From: Rhizoctonia solani
Lineage: Eukaryota; Basidiomycota; Agaricomycetes; Cantharellales; Ceratobasidiaceae
NCBI RefSeq assembly: GCF_016906535.1
Contig: NC_057375.1
Coordinates: forward strand, 1,550,001-1,614,000
Length of the DNA: 64,000 bases
Direction of reading: 5' to 3'
Made by a program: the position numbers and the translations under genes
Part shown: piece after piece, positions 51,837 to 62,700 of the stretch
Numbering within the stretch: position 1 is the first letter of the stretch
Layout: the number at the start of each line of letters is the position of its first letter
Notes under the pieces: model-generated
Told to the model about the DNA's origin: nothing
The model's input: only the letters and a program-made list of their open reading frames with translations
Databases searched by the model: none

Positions 51837-54800
51837 CTGCCCCCCCTCTAAGGGCCTTGGCAGCGCCGAGGGCCTTCTTCCTCATGTCCTCCTTGTATTT
51901 TTTCAAAATTTTCCCGGCGTTTTTCAGGTTCTCCCGGGGTTCCCACGTATTTTCTTCCGAGCCGTATCCTTTCCATTTGACTCGGAAAAACCATTTCCCT
52001 TCCCTTTCTTCCGCGTCCGTGATTCCTTCTACCTCGTATTCTTCTTCTCCATCTATGGTGACTGGTGGAGGGCAAGTTTCGAAGTTACGCTTCTTGTCTC
52101 TCTTGACCTTGGACAGTAGTCCTACATAGAAGACATCGTGGATTCTCATTGTTGGCGGGAGTTCCAGACGGTATGCTTGATCGGAGATTTTCTCAGTTAC
52201 CTTGAAGGGTCCCAGCCGTTGTTCGGTTAGCTTGGGACTCAGGGTTTTCAGCTTTACGTTTTTGGCGTCTAGCCAGGCTTCTTCCCCTATCTCAAACTTG
52301 AGTGGTTCTCCTGTTTCCCCGGCTATCATGCGTGTCTTTGACTGCCGGAGCGCGGCTTCTATTTCCCGCCACTGTGCTTCCATCTGGGTTGCCAGGTCAT
52401 CTGCCTCAGGGACGTCTGTTGGTACGTTGCTTGGGGTCAAGGAGGGTTCCCATCCGTACAGTGCCTTGAACGGGGTTTTGCCTGTTGAACTGTGTACTGC
52501 GTTGTTGTAGGCAAACTCCGCCATTGGTAACCACTTGACCCAGTCCTTCTGGTTTGTACCCGAGTAAGCTCTTAAGAAGTGTTCAACCGTGGGATTTACG
52601 CGTTCTGTCTGGCCATTGCTTTGAGGGTGGTAGGCCAAGGAGAAGTGGGGGTCTATTCCCAGGCATTGGTATAAAGCCTTCAGGAACTTATTATTAAAAA
52701 CCCGTCCGCGGTCTGACACTGTCTTCTCAGGCATGCCGTAGCGTTTCCAAATGTGGCGTAGGAATAGGTCTGCTAGCTCCGGGGCCTTGAGCTTTTTGGA
52801 GCATTCTATCAAGATAACGTATTTGGTAAAGCTATCCACAATGACCAGTATGGAATTGTTGCTTCCATCCTTGGGTAGGTCTACTATCATGTCGTATGAT
52901 ACGTGTTGCCAAGGGCAAGATGGAAGTTCTAGAGGCTGAGGAGGGATGGACGCGTATTTGGGTTTCCGAATCCGTTGGCAGATTTCACACAAGTCAACGT
53001 GCCAATATGTGTCAGCACGGATGCCGGGCCAGTAGTAAGTTCTTGATACCAATTCTAAGGTCCTTTGTCTGCCTGGATGGCCTGCCAACGGGCTATCGTG
53101 AAAGATCTTGAGCAAGTCCGTCCTTAGGGTTCCTACATCCGGTACTACAATTCGTCCCTGGTAAAACAATAGACCAGCCTCCATTTTGTAATCCTTGAAT
53201 GCGCGCTTAATGGAGGGTGGTGCCTTGGACTCGCTTTGTAGGAACTGCAAGATTTCTTCCAAGGACTCGTCCTGGTCTAGGGAGGCCTTGATCTGGCGTT
53301 GTAGCTCTTTTTTGGGAGTCACTAGGGCGACATTTGCAAATACAGGGTCCGGGAGCATGGTTTGATTTGCAGGTGGGACGTCAGCGTGGTCTGATTGGCG
53401 TGAAAGGGCGTCGGGTTTCCCTGATTGTTTCCCAGGTTGGTACACGATTTGGAAGTTATAACCGGCGAGTAGTAGGTGCCAACGTGCGTGACAACGGTTG
53501 AAGGTGCGGGATTCTTTCCAGTACTCTAGGTTACGATGATTGGTAAACACGGTGATGGGGTGAAGGGTTCCTTCCAAGAAAATGCGCCAGTACTCAAAGG
53601 AGCGGATGATTGCTAGAAGCTCCTTATTGTGTGTATTGTAATTCTGCTCAGCGCCCTTGAATGATTCCGATAGAAAGCCTAGTGGATGAAGACGGCCATC
53701 TTCCTGACGTTGACTTAGTATGGAGCCCAGGGCTGCGCCGGAGGCATCCGTTTCTAGGAAGTAAGGTTTGGACGGGTCGGCGTGACAAAGGACTGGTGCG
53801 TTCGTGATGGCGTCCTTCAGTCCCTGGAAGGCTTCCTGCTCTTTGGTTTCCCATTTCCAGACTGTATCCTTCTTGACCAGATTGTGCAATGGTCTGGCCA
53901 TGTGACTAAAGTTGGCAACAAATCAACGTAGGAAGTTGGCAAAACCAAGGAAGGATTGTACTTCCTTAACCTTGGTGGGCGTGGGCCATTCTTGAACTGC
54001 CTTGATCTTGAGCTTATCTAGGCTGAACCCTTTGTCTGAGACAATTATACCGAGATACTCCACCGATGTGACGTGGAATGTGCACTTTGACGCTTTGCAG
54101 AATAGTTGGTTATCCATTAGCCTTTTCAGAACCTCATGGACATGCTCTGTGTGAGATGCGTCATCCTTAGAGTAGATTAGGATGTCATCGAGGTAAATGA
54201 TGACGCATACGTCCAGTAAATCCTTGAATAGTTCATTCATAAAGTGCTGGAAGGCGGCAGGAGCGTTTGTCAGGCCAAAGGTCATAACCAGGGACTCATA
54301 CAAGCCATACTTGGTACGGAAGGCAGTTTTCCATTCGTCGCCTTCCTTAACACGGACGTTGTTATAACCCCATCTTAGGTCTAGTTTAGTGAAGACCTTG
54401 GCGCCACGGAGCTGGGCCATGAGGTCATCTGGGCGAGGTAATGGGTAAACGTTCTTCTTGGTCCGGTTATTCAGACGGCGGTAGTCGACAACCAAGCGGC
54501 GGGAACCATCTTTTTTGGGTACAAACATTACGGGGGAGCTAATAGAAGACTTGCTGGGACGGATTTTGCCTGCCTTGAGTTTGTCCCTGAGCCAATCTTT
54601 CAGTGTGGCGGACTCAGCATCAGTCATGCTATACAGCGGAGAGTTCAAGGGGCCTTCTTTGGTTAGCTCAATCCCAATGTCGTAATGCCGGTGCGGGGGA
54701 AGCTTGTTGAATTCCTCCTCTCCAAATACCTTGGCGTATTGATGGTATCTGGAAGGGACTCCTTCAAGGGGTGTTGATTGGCTTCTTCTTCCTCCGCAAT

Positions 54801-55264
54801 GGATACCTGTTCCGGTGGCGTATGAGGGAATGACAGTGTGCGGGAATTCCAGTCAATCTCTGGATTGTGGGCATCCAACCATTTCAACCCTAAGATGGCG
54901 GCGTGAGACCCTGTGTTACAAATGAGGAAGGTCTCAGTCATACGTTTGCCATCAAAGGAGAAGGTTAGGTTAGCCTTTTTCCAGATTTTACCAGCCTGGG
55001 GGCTCGACCCATCGAGCATAGTGACGGTACAGGGTAGGGGAGATCTATGAGTGGGAGGCGGAGTAATTCCGCGGTGCGCGGGTGCATGAAAGAGGAGGTG
55101 GCGCCTGAATCAATCAGGACTTCTAGTTGTTCCGCTTTTCTTTCTGGTGTGATTGGAATTGTGAAGAGGGGTGAGATTCTATTTGAGCTTCTAGATATAT
55201 TACAAATTTCAACACAACCAGAGTCCTTGGGGTCCTTGCCCGCGGCAGCAGGTACCCTTACTCT
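51829..55264 (-). pseudogene. Element D pol polyprotein, broken
   Basis: Pieces in order: protease (VLIDSGATSSFMHP), a frameshift near 55030, IWKKANLTFSFDGKRM, a frameshift near 54790, RT (SMTDAESATLKDWL to YLDDILIYSKDD), a TGA at 53923-53925 where the family reads FLRRF, then RNase H (ETDASGAALGSILSQ), integrase (HPGRQRTLELVSRTYYWPGI) and chromodomain (KWFFRVKWKGYGSEENTWEP). The stop TAG at 51829-51831 lies inside the 3' LTR, so the LTR start supplies the last pol codons. Confidence 0.88.
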
Positions 55265-56604
55265 TTTCCCGATTGGTACTTGGAGTCTTTGCCAATCTTG
55301 GCGGTTTCCTTGGCTTTCCCTTTTTCCTCAACAGGGGTTGCCTTCCAGCCCGTGCGGCATTCCGCAAACTTGTGACCCATTTTGCCGCACTTGATGCAGG
55401 CGCCTGCGGCGCGGCGGCGATTGCGTTCTTCTTCCGACACAAAGTTGGGGTCGTCGGAGAGTTTTTTTGAACCGGTTGTGGCATGGCCGGTACTCGTTCC
55501 CCTTGCGGGGTTTTTGCTAGACTTACTATCCTTCGGCGGATGGCTAGCACGCTCTTCTTGGAGAGCGTTATCAATGACAAGTGCTGCGTTTTGCAGCTCG
55601 AGGAGTGTTCAGGGGCGATGTTCTTGGGTAGCAATTTGGCGGCTGACCTCCCAGTGGAGGCCGCGGGCAAACTGGCCTCAAAGGGCCGCGTTGTTCCAGT
55701 CCAGTTCCATTGCCAGGGTTCTGAACTTTGTGATATAATCCGCGCATGTGCCGGACTGGGTAAGCGTGGTAATCTTCCGCTTGGCGGCCCTTGTGGCGTC
55801 AGGGTCACCAAATGCTGCCAAAAACTCCATTTTGAATCCCTCAACCGTTTGGATGATTGCCCGGTGTGATCCAAGTTGGTCCAGGTGTGGGTGTGCCCAT
55901 GCTCCCGCGGAATCCTTCATATTCATTAGAAGGAAGGATAGGACTTCTTGGTCCGTGGGAAACATGCGCGAATTTAGCCGGGTCCAGGCCAACATCCTTG
56001 TGAGCCACTGTTTGGCTTCACTTCTGATCTTGCCTGTATAGGCATCTGGGTGGTCTACTTTGACCGGGGCAGGATATGCGGCGACTGGAGCCGGTGGAGG
56101 AGGGGCAGGTGCTCCAATGGGGGATTGGAGACGCGGAGATGGAGGGGGAGACGGGACTTGCGGGGGTGCGGCTCTTCTTGGGGTAGGCTGGGCGAGGCCT
56201 GGGATTTCCCTAGTTGGTTCTGACCAGAAGGGTCCCCTACTAACCAATCCAATAGGCTTGGTTTTTGGTATGGGGCGTGGCGTTTCTTCCACTGCCTTGG
56301 GTTGGTTCCCTTCTGGGGTACGGGGGCCTTGGAGCTGGAGGGACTTGAGACCATCCTTGACAACATCGACGGTTTGTGAGATATTTTCGACGTTTGTCCG
56401 GGTCTCGATCCCTGCTTCCTTGATCTCAGCAATTTCTTGCTTGAGGCGCTCAACTTGGCCAAGTAGGCCAAGGAGGAGTCGGGTGACTTGTTCGAGGGAG
56501 ACTTCACCATATTTGACAGAGGAGGTTGGCGGAAGCTGGGGTTCCAGGTGTCCCAAATCAAAAGGGGATTGGGCTTGAGAGGCCGTCCGGGAACGGGTTG
56601 CCAT
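55258..56604 (-). pseudogene. Element D gag with two in-frame TGA codons
   Basis: Starts MATRSRTASQAQSPFDLGHL, with a coiled coil around residues 35-80, a long Pro-rich linker, a capsid-like core (EAKQWLTRMLAWTRLNSRMF) and the knuckle CIKCGKMGHKFAEC. One frame runs through the whole gene but holds TGA at 55678-55680 and 55609-55611. The first falls where related gag proteins place an Arg-like residue before QFARGLHW. The stop TAA is at 55258-55260. Confidence 0.85.
55264..55270 (-). promoter_or_regulatory. Element D -1 frameshift heptamer GGGAAAA
   Basis: Minus strand reads TCG GGA AAA GAG TAA at the gag end. The heptamer is in the correct phase and pol continues in the -1 frame, as in B and E. 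Confidence 0.65.
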
Positions 56605-57074
56605 GGTAGATTGGGGGTATGAGCGGCCAGCGTGGGAAGAGGCCCGCGAAGAGGAGCGTGTGGGAGTCCGGGAGAGAATGGTGGGAGATGGGGAAGACTA
56701 GTAGGTGCCTTTGTCAGGACTTATGAGCGCTTTATTGCGTAGTACGCTAAGAGCCTGCGTCAAACAACCTAGCGTTGAACAGTAAGTGTAACTAATCACT
56801 GCCGTGGACGGGCGTGATGTAGTACCTAGTCTCTGCAAGCGGGTGTATCTGCTGTCTGGCTCCGCTGGCAAAGGGTGCGGCGACCGTGTGGTATGCGGGG
56901 GATAGGAATATCCTGCCTTATAGCAATTTCCTACTACGTGGGGGTGGGGGAGTTTTGATTATTATCTCCCGCAAGGTGGCCCCAATCACGTGATTTCGGT
57001 CATGCTAGTACAGGTATTCTTCTCCGGGGTTGAGTCTCAGTGGTGGGTGTACAGAACGGTTTGCAACCAACGTA

Positions 57075-57087
57075 AGGTCGATTACCT
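57075..57087 (-). promoter_or_regulatory. Element D primer binding site, self-complementary to LTR
   Basis: Minus-strand AGGTAATCGACCT, 2 nt inside the 5' LTR border, is complementary to AGGTCGATTACCT at 57339-57351 in the LTR. It differs from the B/C/E site at 5 of 13 positions, all compensated in its own LTR. Confidence 0.78.
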
Positions 57088-57089
57088 AG

Positions 57090-57438
57090 TGTCCTAGACG
57101 TCTGTAAGGACGTTGAGGAGGAGGGCGCTTGCGGCCGGATGTATCTAAGTAGAGGACCGCGTAAGGCGGCGGCAAGCTATCCTACGGCAACGACCAGCTA
57201 TACTACAATGTCCAAGGCCGTAAGGGCGATGACCAGCTATGTAACTACAGCAAGAAAGCCGCTTAAGGCGGTGTGGACTAAGTAACTAAGTGGATTACTG
57301 GGCTTAAGGCCCTCGTACAGCAATGGGGATGCGACAAGAGGTAATCGACCTGGGTGTTACCATGGTCGGTTGGCCTCCTTATATATTCTACAAGCTAGCT
57401 AATTACAAATACATATTATCCAATACTGTATCAAATAA
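57090..57438 (-). repeat. Element D 5' LTR (right), partial
   Basis: First 349 bp (plus-strand order) of the LTR, cut by element E after aataa. The TATATAA box of the minus-strand promoter (57379-57385) is retained on this side. The rest of the LTR, upstream of that promoter, is now on the far side of E. Confidence 0.88.
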
Positions 57439-57999
57439 TGTTACAATCCCCTGACATATACCATTGAACTCGCATAATTTTTCTCTTATTTTTAGTATTT
57501 TTTCCGAACCTTGTATCTTATGTTTTTCGATCACGTGACCTCGGCGCTTATTATGCCGAGATGCCGCGCCAAGATGCCGTGCCAAGGGCGCTTGGGAGAA
57601 ATCCACGCTTCTGCGCAGTCCGCAGCACGCTTCTCTTTTCACACGGACTCTTCTTTTCTCACGAGCACAGACCATGTAGATAGTGTGCTCCTGCCTATAT
57701 ATACAGCAGGAAAATTGCTTGGAGTCCCCAAGTCGATTTTACCTCGTCTCTTACTCACTAGAGAAGGTAGTCAGCCAGCTAAGTAGCCGGCCCCCAGTAG
57801 AATCAGAAGCACTCACCCCTTGATTAACTCATCACACCTCCCAGGCCTCAGGCCCCCTCGTTGACAGTAGATAGTAGTAGAGCGCCTTAAGCGCTGTTAG
57901 TATAGCCTTTAGTAGTTAGATTACATAAGCCAGCGTAGTAGTACGGCCTCAAGCGCCCGCCCACTAGCGTGTACCCAACCTTACAGTTGGCGTACAACA
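57439..57999 (+). repeat. Element E left LTR
   Basis: 561 bp, TGTTACAATC to GTACAACA, a relative of the B and C LTRs. It has a GATCACGTGACC box, inverted repeat CTCGGC...GCCGAG, a TATATATA box near 57695, and AAGTCGATTTTAC at 57730-57742. Confidence 0.92.
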
Positions 58000-58001
58000 T
58001 T

Positions 58002-58014
58002 GTAAAATCGACTT
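58002..58014 (+). promoter_or_regulatory. Element E primer binding site, self-complementary to LTR
   Basis: GTAAAATCGACTT starts 2 nt after the LTR and is the exact reverse complement of 57730-57742. Confidence 0.75.
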
Positions 58015-58519
58015 TCTGTAGGCTTTGATCAACAAGGAGAAGGTCCCCTGTACTAGCACAAGGGAAATCACGTGATCGGGGCCACCTTGCGGGATATAAT
58101 AATCAAAAATCCCCCACCCCCACGTAGTACCGAATTGCTATAAGGCAGACGGATCCTAATCCCCCGCATACCACGTGTTTCGCCGGAACACAGTAGTTAG
58201 CGACCTTAGTCAGCTGAAACACCCGCTTGTAGAAAACCCGCTCATATCACGATCGCCAGATCTGTTGATTTGTTGTAGGGACTATCCAACGCTAGGTGCT
58301 TGACGCAAAGGTTTAGCGCCCACATACTACAAAAAAACCGCCCATAAGTCCTGATATAGGCACCACTCCCCCCACACCGTTTCCAATATTCCATCCACAC
58401 GCTCTGGCGTCCCTCACCCATACTCCCGTCCCTCCAGCCGCTCCTCACGTCGTTCCATTCCAACCCACTCCCAACCGCCCTCTCGCAGCCCATCTCCCAC
58501 TCCGAGAGACCTGTCAAGA

Positions 58520-59707
58520 ATGGAACCGGAGCCGACCACTGCCGCTCTCCTCGAGGCTATCACAGCCCTCACTGCCACCGTCGGGTCCTTGCAGGCCCAA
58601 ATCATATCCCAGGGCCAACAGCTCATTGAGCTTAAAGCCATATGCAAGGAAACCGCCGACCTCCTTGGGGATAAAGATCAAGGAGCCCCACAAGCCCAGC
58701 CTGGCCCATCGACTGGGCCTGTCACCCCTCCTACCCACTCAGGGGGGGAGACCCACACTCCAGGCACGGTTAGGCCTGGGCTCAAGGCCCCATTCAGGCC
58801 ATCAAGAGGAACGGGATTCGACTCCGAGGAAGACGAGGAACCAAGACGCCCCAAAAAGGAGCCTCAAGGAACGCCTAGAAGGCACCTCGGGTCCCTTACC
58901 CCCTTTGATGCAGGGTCCAGCGTAAAGAGACCCAAGATGGATCTCCCTGAACCATACAAGGGAGACACGAGGGGCCGCAAAGCCACTCAATGGCTGGATC
59001 GAATGATGCTATGGGTAGCTCTCCATTGCGATCAATTTGACAAAGAAGAGCAGATGGTCGTGTGGATTTTATACCACATGACAGACAAGGCCGCCGACTG
59101 GGCCCTTCCCATCATCGGGAGCATCATCAAGGGCGAGGGTAACCCCCCTACCACCATCCAGGCCCTCACAGCCAAATTTAAGGAGGCCTTCGCCGACCCC
59201 AATGCCAAACGGGCAGCCGCCAGGAAAATTGCGGTCCTCTCCCAAACTACCACAACCTCCGAGTATGTCACGGAGTTCCGCAACCTCATGGCGGAATTAG
59301 ACTGGAACGAGGAGGCCTATATCGCACAGTTCACGCGAGGCCTCCACTGGAAAGTCAAGGAACTGCTATCAACCAAAGATAGTGTTCCCGATGAACTCGA
59401 GGCAATTTTTGCGGCCTCTATCAAAATTGACAACATCCGCCGCAAAAATGAGGAGAACCGCCCCAAAAAGGCACCAGCCAAATCCCCGACCACGGTAACC
59501 ACCTCCACTACCACCACTCAACGGGTCCGCCTATCTGAGGATCCCAATTACGTCACCCCGGAGGAAAGGGACCGCTGCCGCGCGTCTGGCCTATGTGTCA
59601 AGTGCGGACAAAAGGGGCATGGCATCAAACAATGCCCCAACGGTTGGAAGGCGACCATCAAGGAGGTTGCCAAGGTAGCAGAAGAGGAAGGGTCGGGAAA
59701 AGACTAA
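58520..59707 (+). CDS. Element E gag
   Basis: Intact frame of 395 residues starting MEPEPTTAALLEAITALTAT. It has an N-terminal coiled coil, a Pro-rich linker, a capsid-like core (KATQWLDRMMLWVALHCDQF) and the CCHC knuckle CVKCGQKGHGIKQC near residue 360. The stop at 59705 lies two codons after the GGGAAAA heptamer. It overlaps the -1 frame pol. Expected role: particle assembly and RNA packaging. Confidence 0.93.
   Translation: MEPEPTTAALLEAITALTATVGSLQAQIISQGQQLIELKAICKETADLLGDKDQGAPQAQPGPSTGPVTPPTHSGGETHTPGTVRPGLKAPFRPSRGTGFDSEEDEEPRRPKKEPQGTPRRHLGSLTPFDAGSSVKRPKMDLPEPYKGDTRGRKATQWLDRMMLWVALHCDQFDKEEQMVVWILYHMTDKAADWALPIIGSIIKGEGNPPTTIQALTAKFKEAFADPNAKRAAARKIAVLSQTTTTSEYVTEFRNLMAELDWNEEAYIAQFTRGLHWKVKELLSTKDSVPDELEAIFAASIKIDNIRRKNEENRPKKAPAKSPTTVTTSTTTTQRVRLSEDPNYVTPEERDRCRASGLCVKCGQKGHGIKQCPNGWKATIKEVAKVAEEEGSGKD
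59695..59701 (+). promoter_or_regulatory. Element E -1 frameshift heptamer GGGAAAA
   Basis: In gag phase G GGA AAA, followed by GAC and TAA. After a -1 slip the frame reads RLRPRTTVKPLAPK and goes on into the protease. Confidence 0.68.
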
Positions 59708-62700
59708 GGCCAAGGACTACCGTCAAGCCCCTGGCCCCAAAATTAGATGTGCATGTATCAGATTGCGAATTTGTATCTTTGGCTCTGGACTCAAATAAAA
59801 AGCCCCTATTATTTATCAATCTTGAACTGCACGACTTCCCAACGGAACACCTCAGAACCCTTATTGACTCAGGAGCCACATTGAACTTCATCTCCCCCTC
59901 GATTGTGGAAAAATATAAAATCCCAAAAACCCAACTCGAAAACCCACGAGTTGTGAGAATGTTAGATGGTACCATTTCCCAGACTGGTTGCATTTGGCAC
60001 CAGGTCCATCTCACGGTTTCGGCCAATGGCCATCCCCACTCCATTCCTTTTCTTGTCTGTCCCATTGGGAACACACCTGCCATACTAGGCATGACATGGC
60101 TCACTCAGGAGTCACCATTGATTGATTGGTCCCAAGGCACAGTCACCTTCCCAGAACAAGTTCAGATTGCATCCAAAGAAGAGGCCGACCCAAATCCATT
60201 AGCCAACCTCCCGGATCAGTACCATGAATTTGCTAAAGTCTTTGGCGAAGAAGAATTTAAGGTCCTCCCCCCACATAGGGAGTATGATATAGCTATAGAC
60301 CTTGTTCCGGATGCCAAACTATCCCCAGGCCCCCTATATGGCATGACTGATGCGGAGTCCAAGGCGCTCAAGCAACACATTGACAAAGAACTAGCAACGG
60401 GCAAGATCCGCCCCAGCACTTCTTCTACCGGCGCCCCAGTCATGTTTGTAAAGAAGGCAGATGGATCCCTCAGGCTGGTTGTGGACTACTGAAAACTCAA
60501 TGACGTCACTCACAAGAACGTGTACCCACTCCCAAGGCAGGATGATCTGATGGCAAAGTTGAGACATGCCAAAATATTCACAAAACTTGACCTCCGATGG
60601 GGCTACAACAACGTCAGAATCAAAGAAGGGGATGAATGGAAGACGGCGTTCAGGACTAAATACGGGCTGTTTGAATATCTAGTAATGCCTTTTGGTCTTA
60701 CCAATGCCCCCGCCGCCTTCCAACATTTCATGAACAACTTGTTCAGGGATCTCATTGATGTAACCGTGGTCATCTACTTGGACGACATCCTGATCTTCTC
60801 AGAAAATCCAGAAGAACACCCTAGTCATGTCAGGGAAGTCTTGTCAAGACTCATGAAGAATCAGCTATTCTGTAAACTGTCAAAATGCCATTTCCACGTC
60901 ACCACAGTGGATTACCTGGGAATCGTCATCTCCCCTTCTGGATTCTCCATGGATCAAAAGAAGATTGAGGCAGTCACGTCATGGCCCACTCCCAGAACGG
61001 TGAAACAGGTTCAGGCCTTCTTAGGTTTTGTTAACTACCTCCGCCGGTTTATCCCCAACTTCAGTTTGGTCGCACGCCCCCTTCACAACCTCACAAAAAA
61101 GGAAACCCCATGGTCCTGGGGGACCCAAGAAGAGGAGGCCTTCCAAGAACTGAAATCCCTGGTCACAAAGTCCCCGGTCCTGATTCATTCTAACCCGGAG
61201 CTCCCGTACTTCCTAGAAACAGACGCATCCGGGGTAGCTATGGGGGCAATTCTTAGTCAGCAAGGTTCAGATAACAGATTGCACCCAATTGCCTATATGT
61301 CAAAATCGTTCTCAGGGGCAGAGGCTAATTATGACACTCACAACAAGGAGCTCCTGGCAATCATCAAGGCATTGGAAGAATGGCGCATATTCCTGGAGGC
61401 AACGGACAAACCTATTCAGGTCTTCACGGATCACAGGAACCTGGAATACTGGATGCAGGCCCGGACTTTCAACCGAAGACATGCACGATGGCAAATTTTC
61501 TTGAGCGATTTTAATTTTGAAATCCACTATCGCCCAGGAAAACAGTCAGGAAAGCCAGATGCTTTATCCAGGCGATCAGATTATGTGGACACACCTTCAG
61601 AACCGGAAGTCATGCTACCAGCAGAAGTCTTTGCCAATACTTTGGAAGAGGAGCTGGAAATAGTCACAGAAGTACGCTCCAAATTAAGGGAAGACCCCTC
61701 CCTTGAGCCAATCATCCAGTTCTTGACAGAAGATGCGGATAATGCACCCCCTTCAATCCGAAAAGCCTATCGAGATTATGACTGGGAAGAAGACCTCCTT
61801 TGGTACCGCGGAAAATTGGTAGTCCCACACTCAGAGCCTCTCAAGGAATGATTGCTTAAGGAATTTCACGACTCCCCGCTAGCAGGGCACCCAGGGCAAC
61901 AAAGGACTTTGGAACTCCTTAGCCGGAACTACTGGTGGCCAGGCATGAAGTCATCAGCGAAAGAATGGGTCGAATGTTGCCCCATCTGCCAAGCCAATCG
62001 TCGCGCTCATGCCCCTGTGATCTCCCTGAAACCCCTAGAAGTCCCCCCTTTCCCATTTCATACAATCTCCTATGACTTCATCACTGGTTTCCCCAAATCA
62101 CAAGGACACGATGCAATCCTGGTAGTTATAGACTCATTCTCCAAGTTTGGTCATTTCATTCCCACATCAAAGAAGACCACCGCCAAGGGATTAGCAGATC
62201 TATTTGTCGCTCACGTTTGGAAACTCCACGGACTACCAGTCAGGACCATATCAGATCGAGGTACCACATTCACAGGCAAATTCTTGAGGGCCCTTTACCA
62301 ACGATTAGGGATCAACCCATCCTTCTCATCGGCTTACCACCCAGAGTCAGACGGACAGACAGAAAGAGTAAACCAGTTTATAGAATTCTACCTCCGATCC
62401 TACGTCTCTGCGGACCACTCAGATTGGGCCACGTGGCTACCTCTAGCGGAATACGCATACAACAACGCAAAGCATGCCGCAACAGGAAAGTCCCCCTTTG
62501 AGTTGGTTTATGGGAGAAGTCCAGTAATGAACCCATCCAACGTGCCAGCTAACGTACCAGAGGCAGACGAAGTAGCAGACACCCTGGCCAGGGAATGGAA
62601 GGAAGCCGAAGCGGCCTTAAGGATGAGCAAGGAAAGGATGGCTAGAGAGAAAGGAACAACTCCCAAATACTCAATTGGCGAAAAAGTCTGGTTGGATGGA

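Larger units (their letters stand above)
51255..57438 (-). mobile_element. Ty3/gypsy chromovirus element D, right LTR split by element E
   Basis: The left LTR (3' LTR, 582 bp) is complete. The right LTR starts at 57090 and is broken at 57438 by element E, so its remainder lies beyond E and outside the window. The left flank is gaccc; the matching duplication cannot be checked. Gag and pol are on the minus strand and damaged by three TGA codons and about two frameshifts. LTR sequence and protein are clearly distinct from B, C and E. Confidence 0.9.

Noticed and set aside
56060..56578. 172-codon plus-strand ORF in element D
   Set aside because: Gly/Ala-rich antisense of the Pro-rich gag linker.
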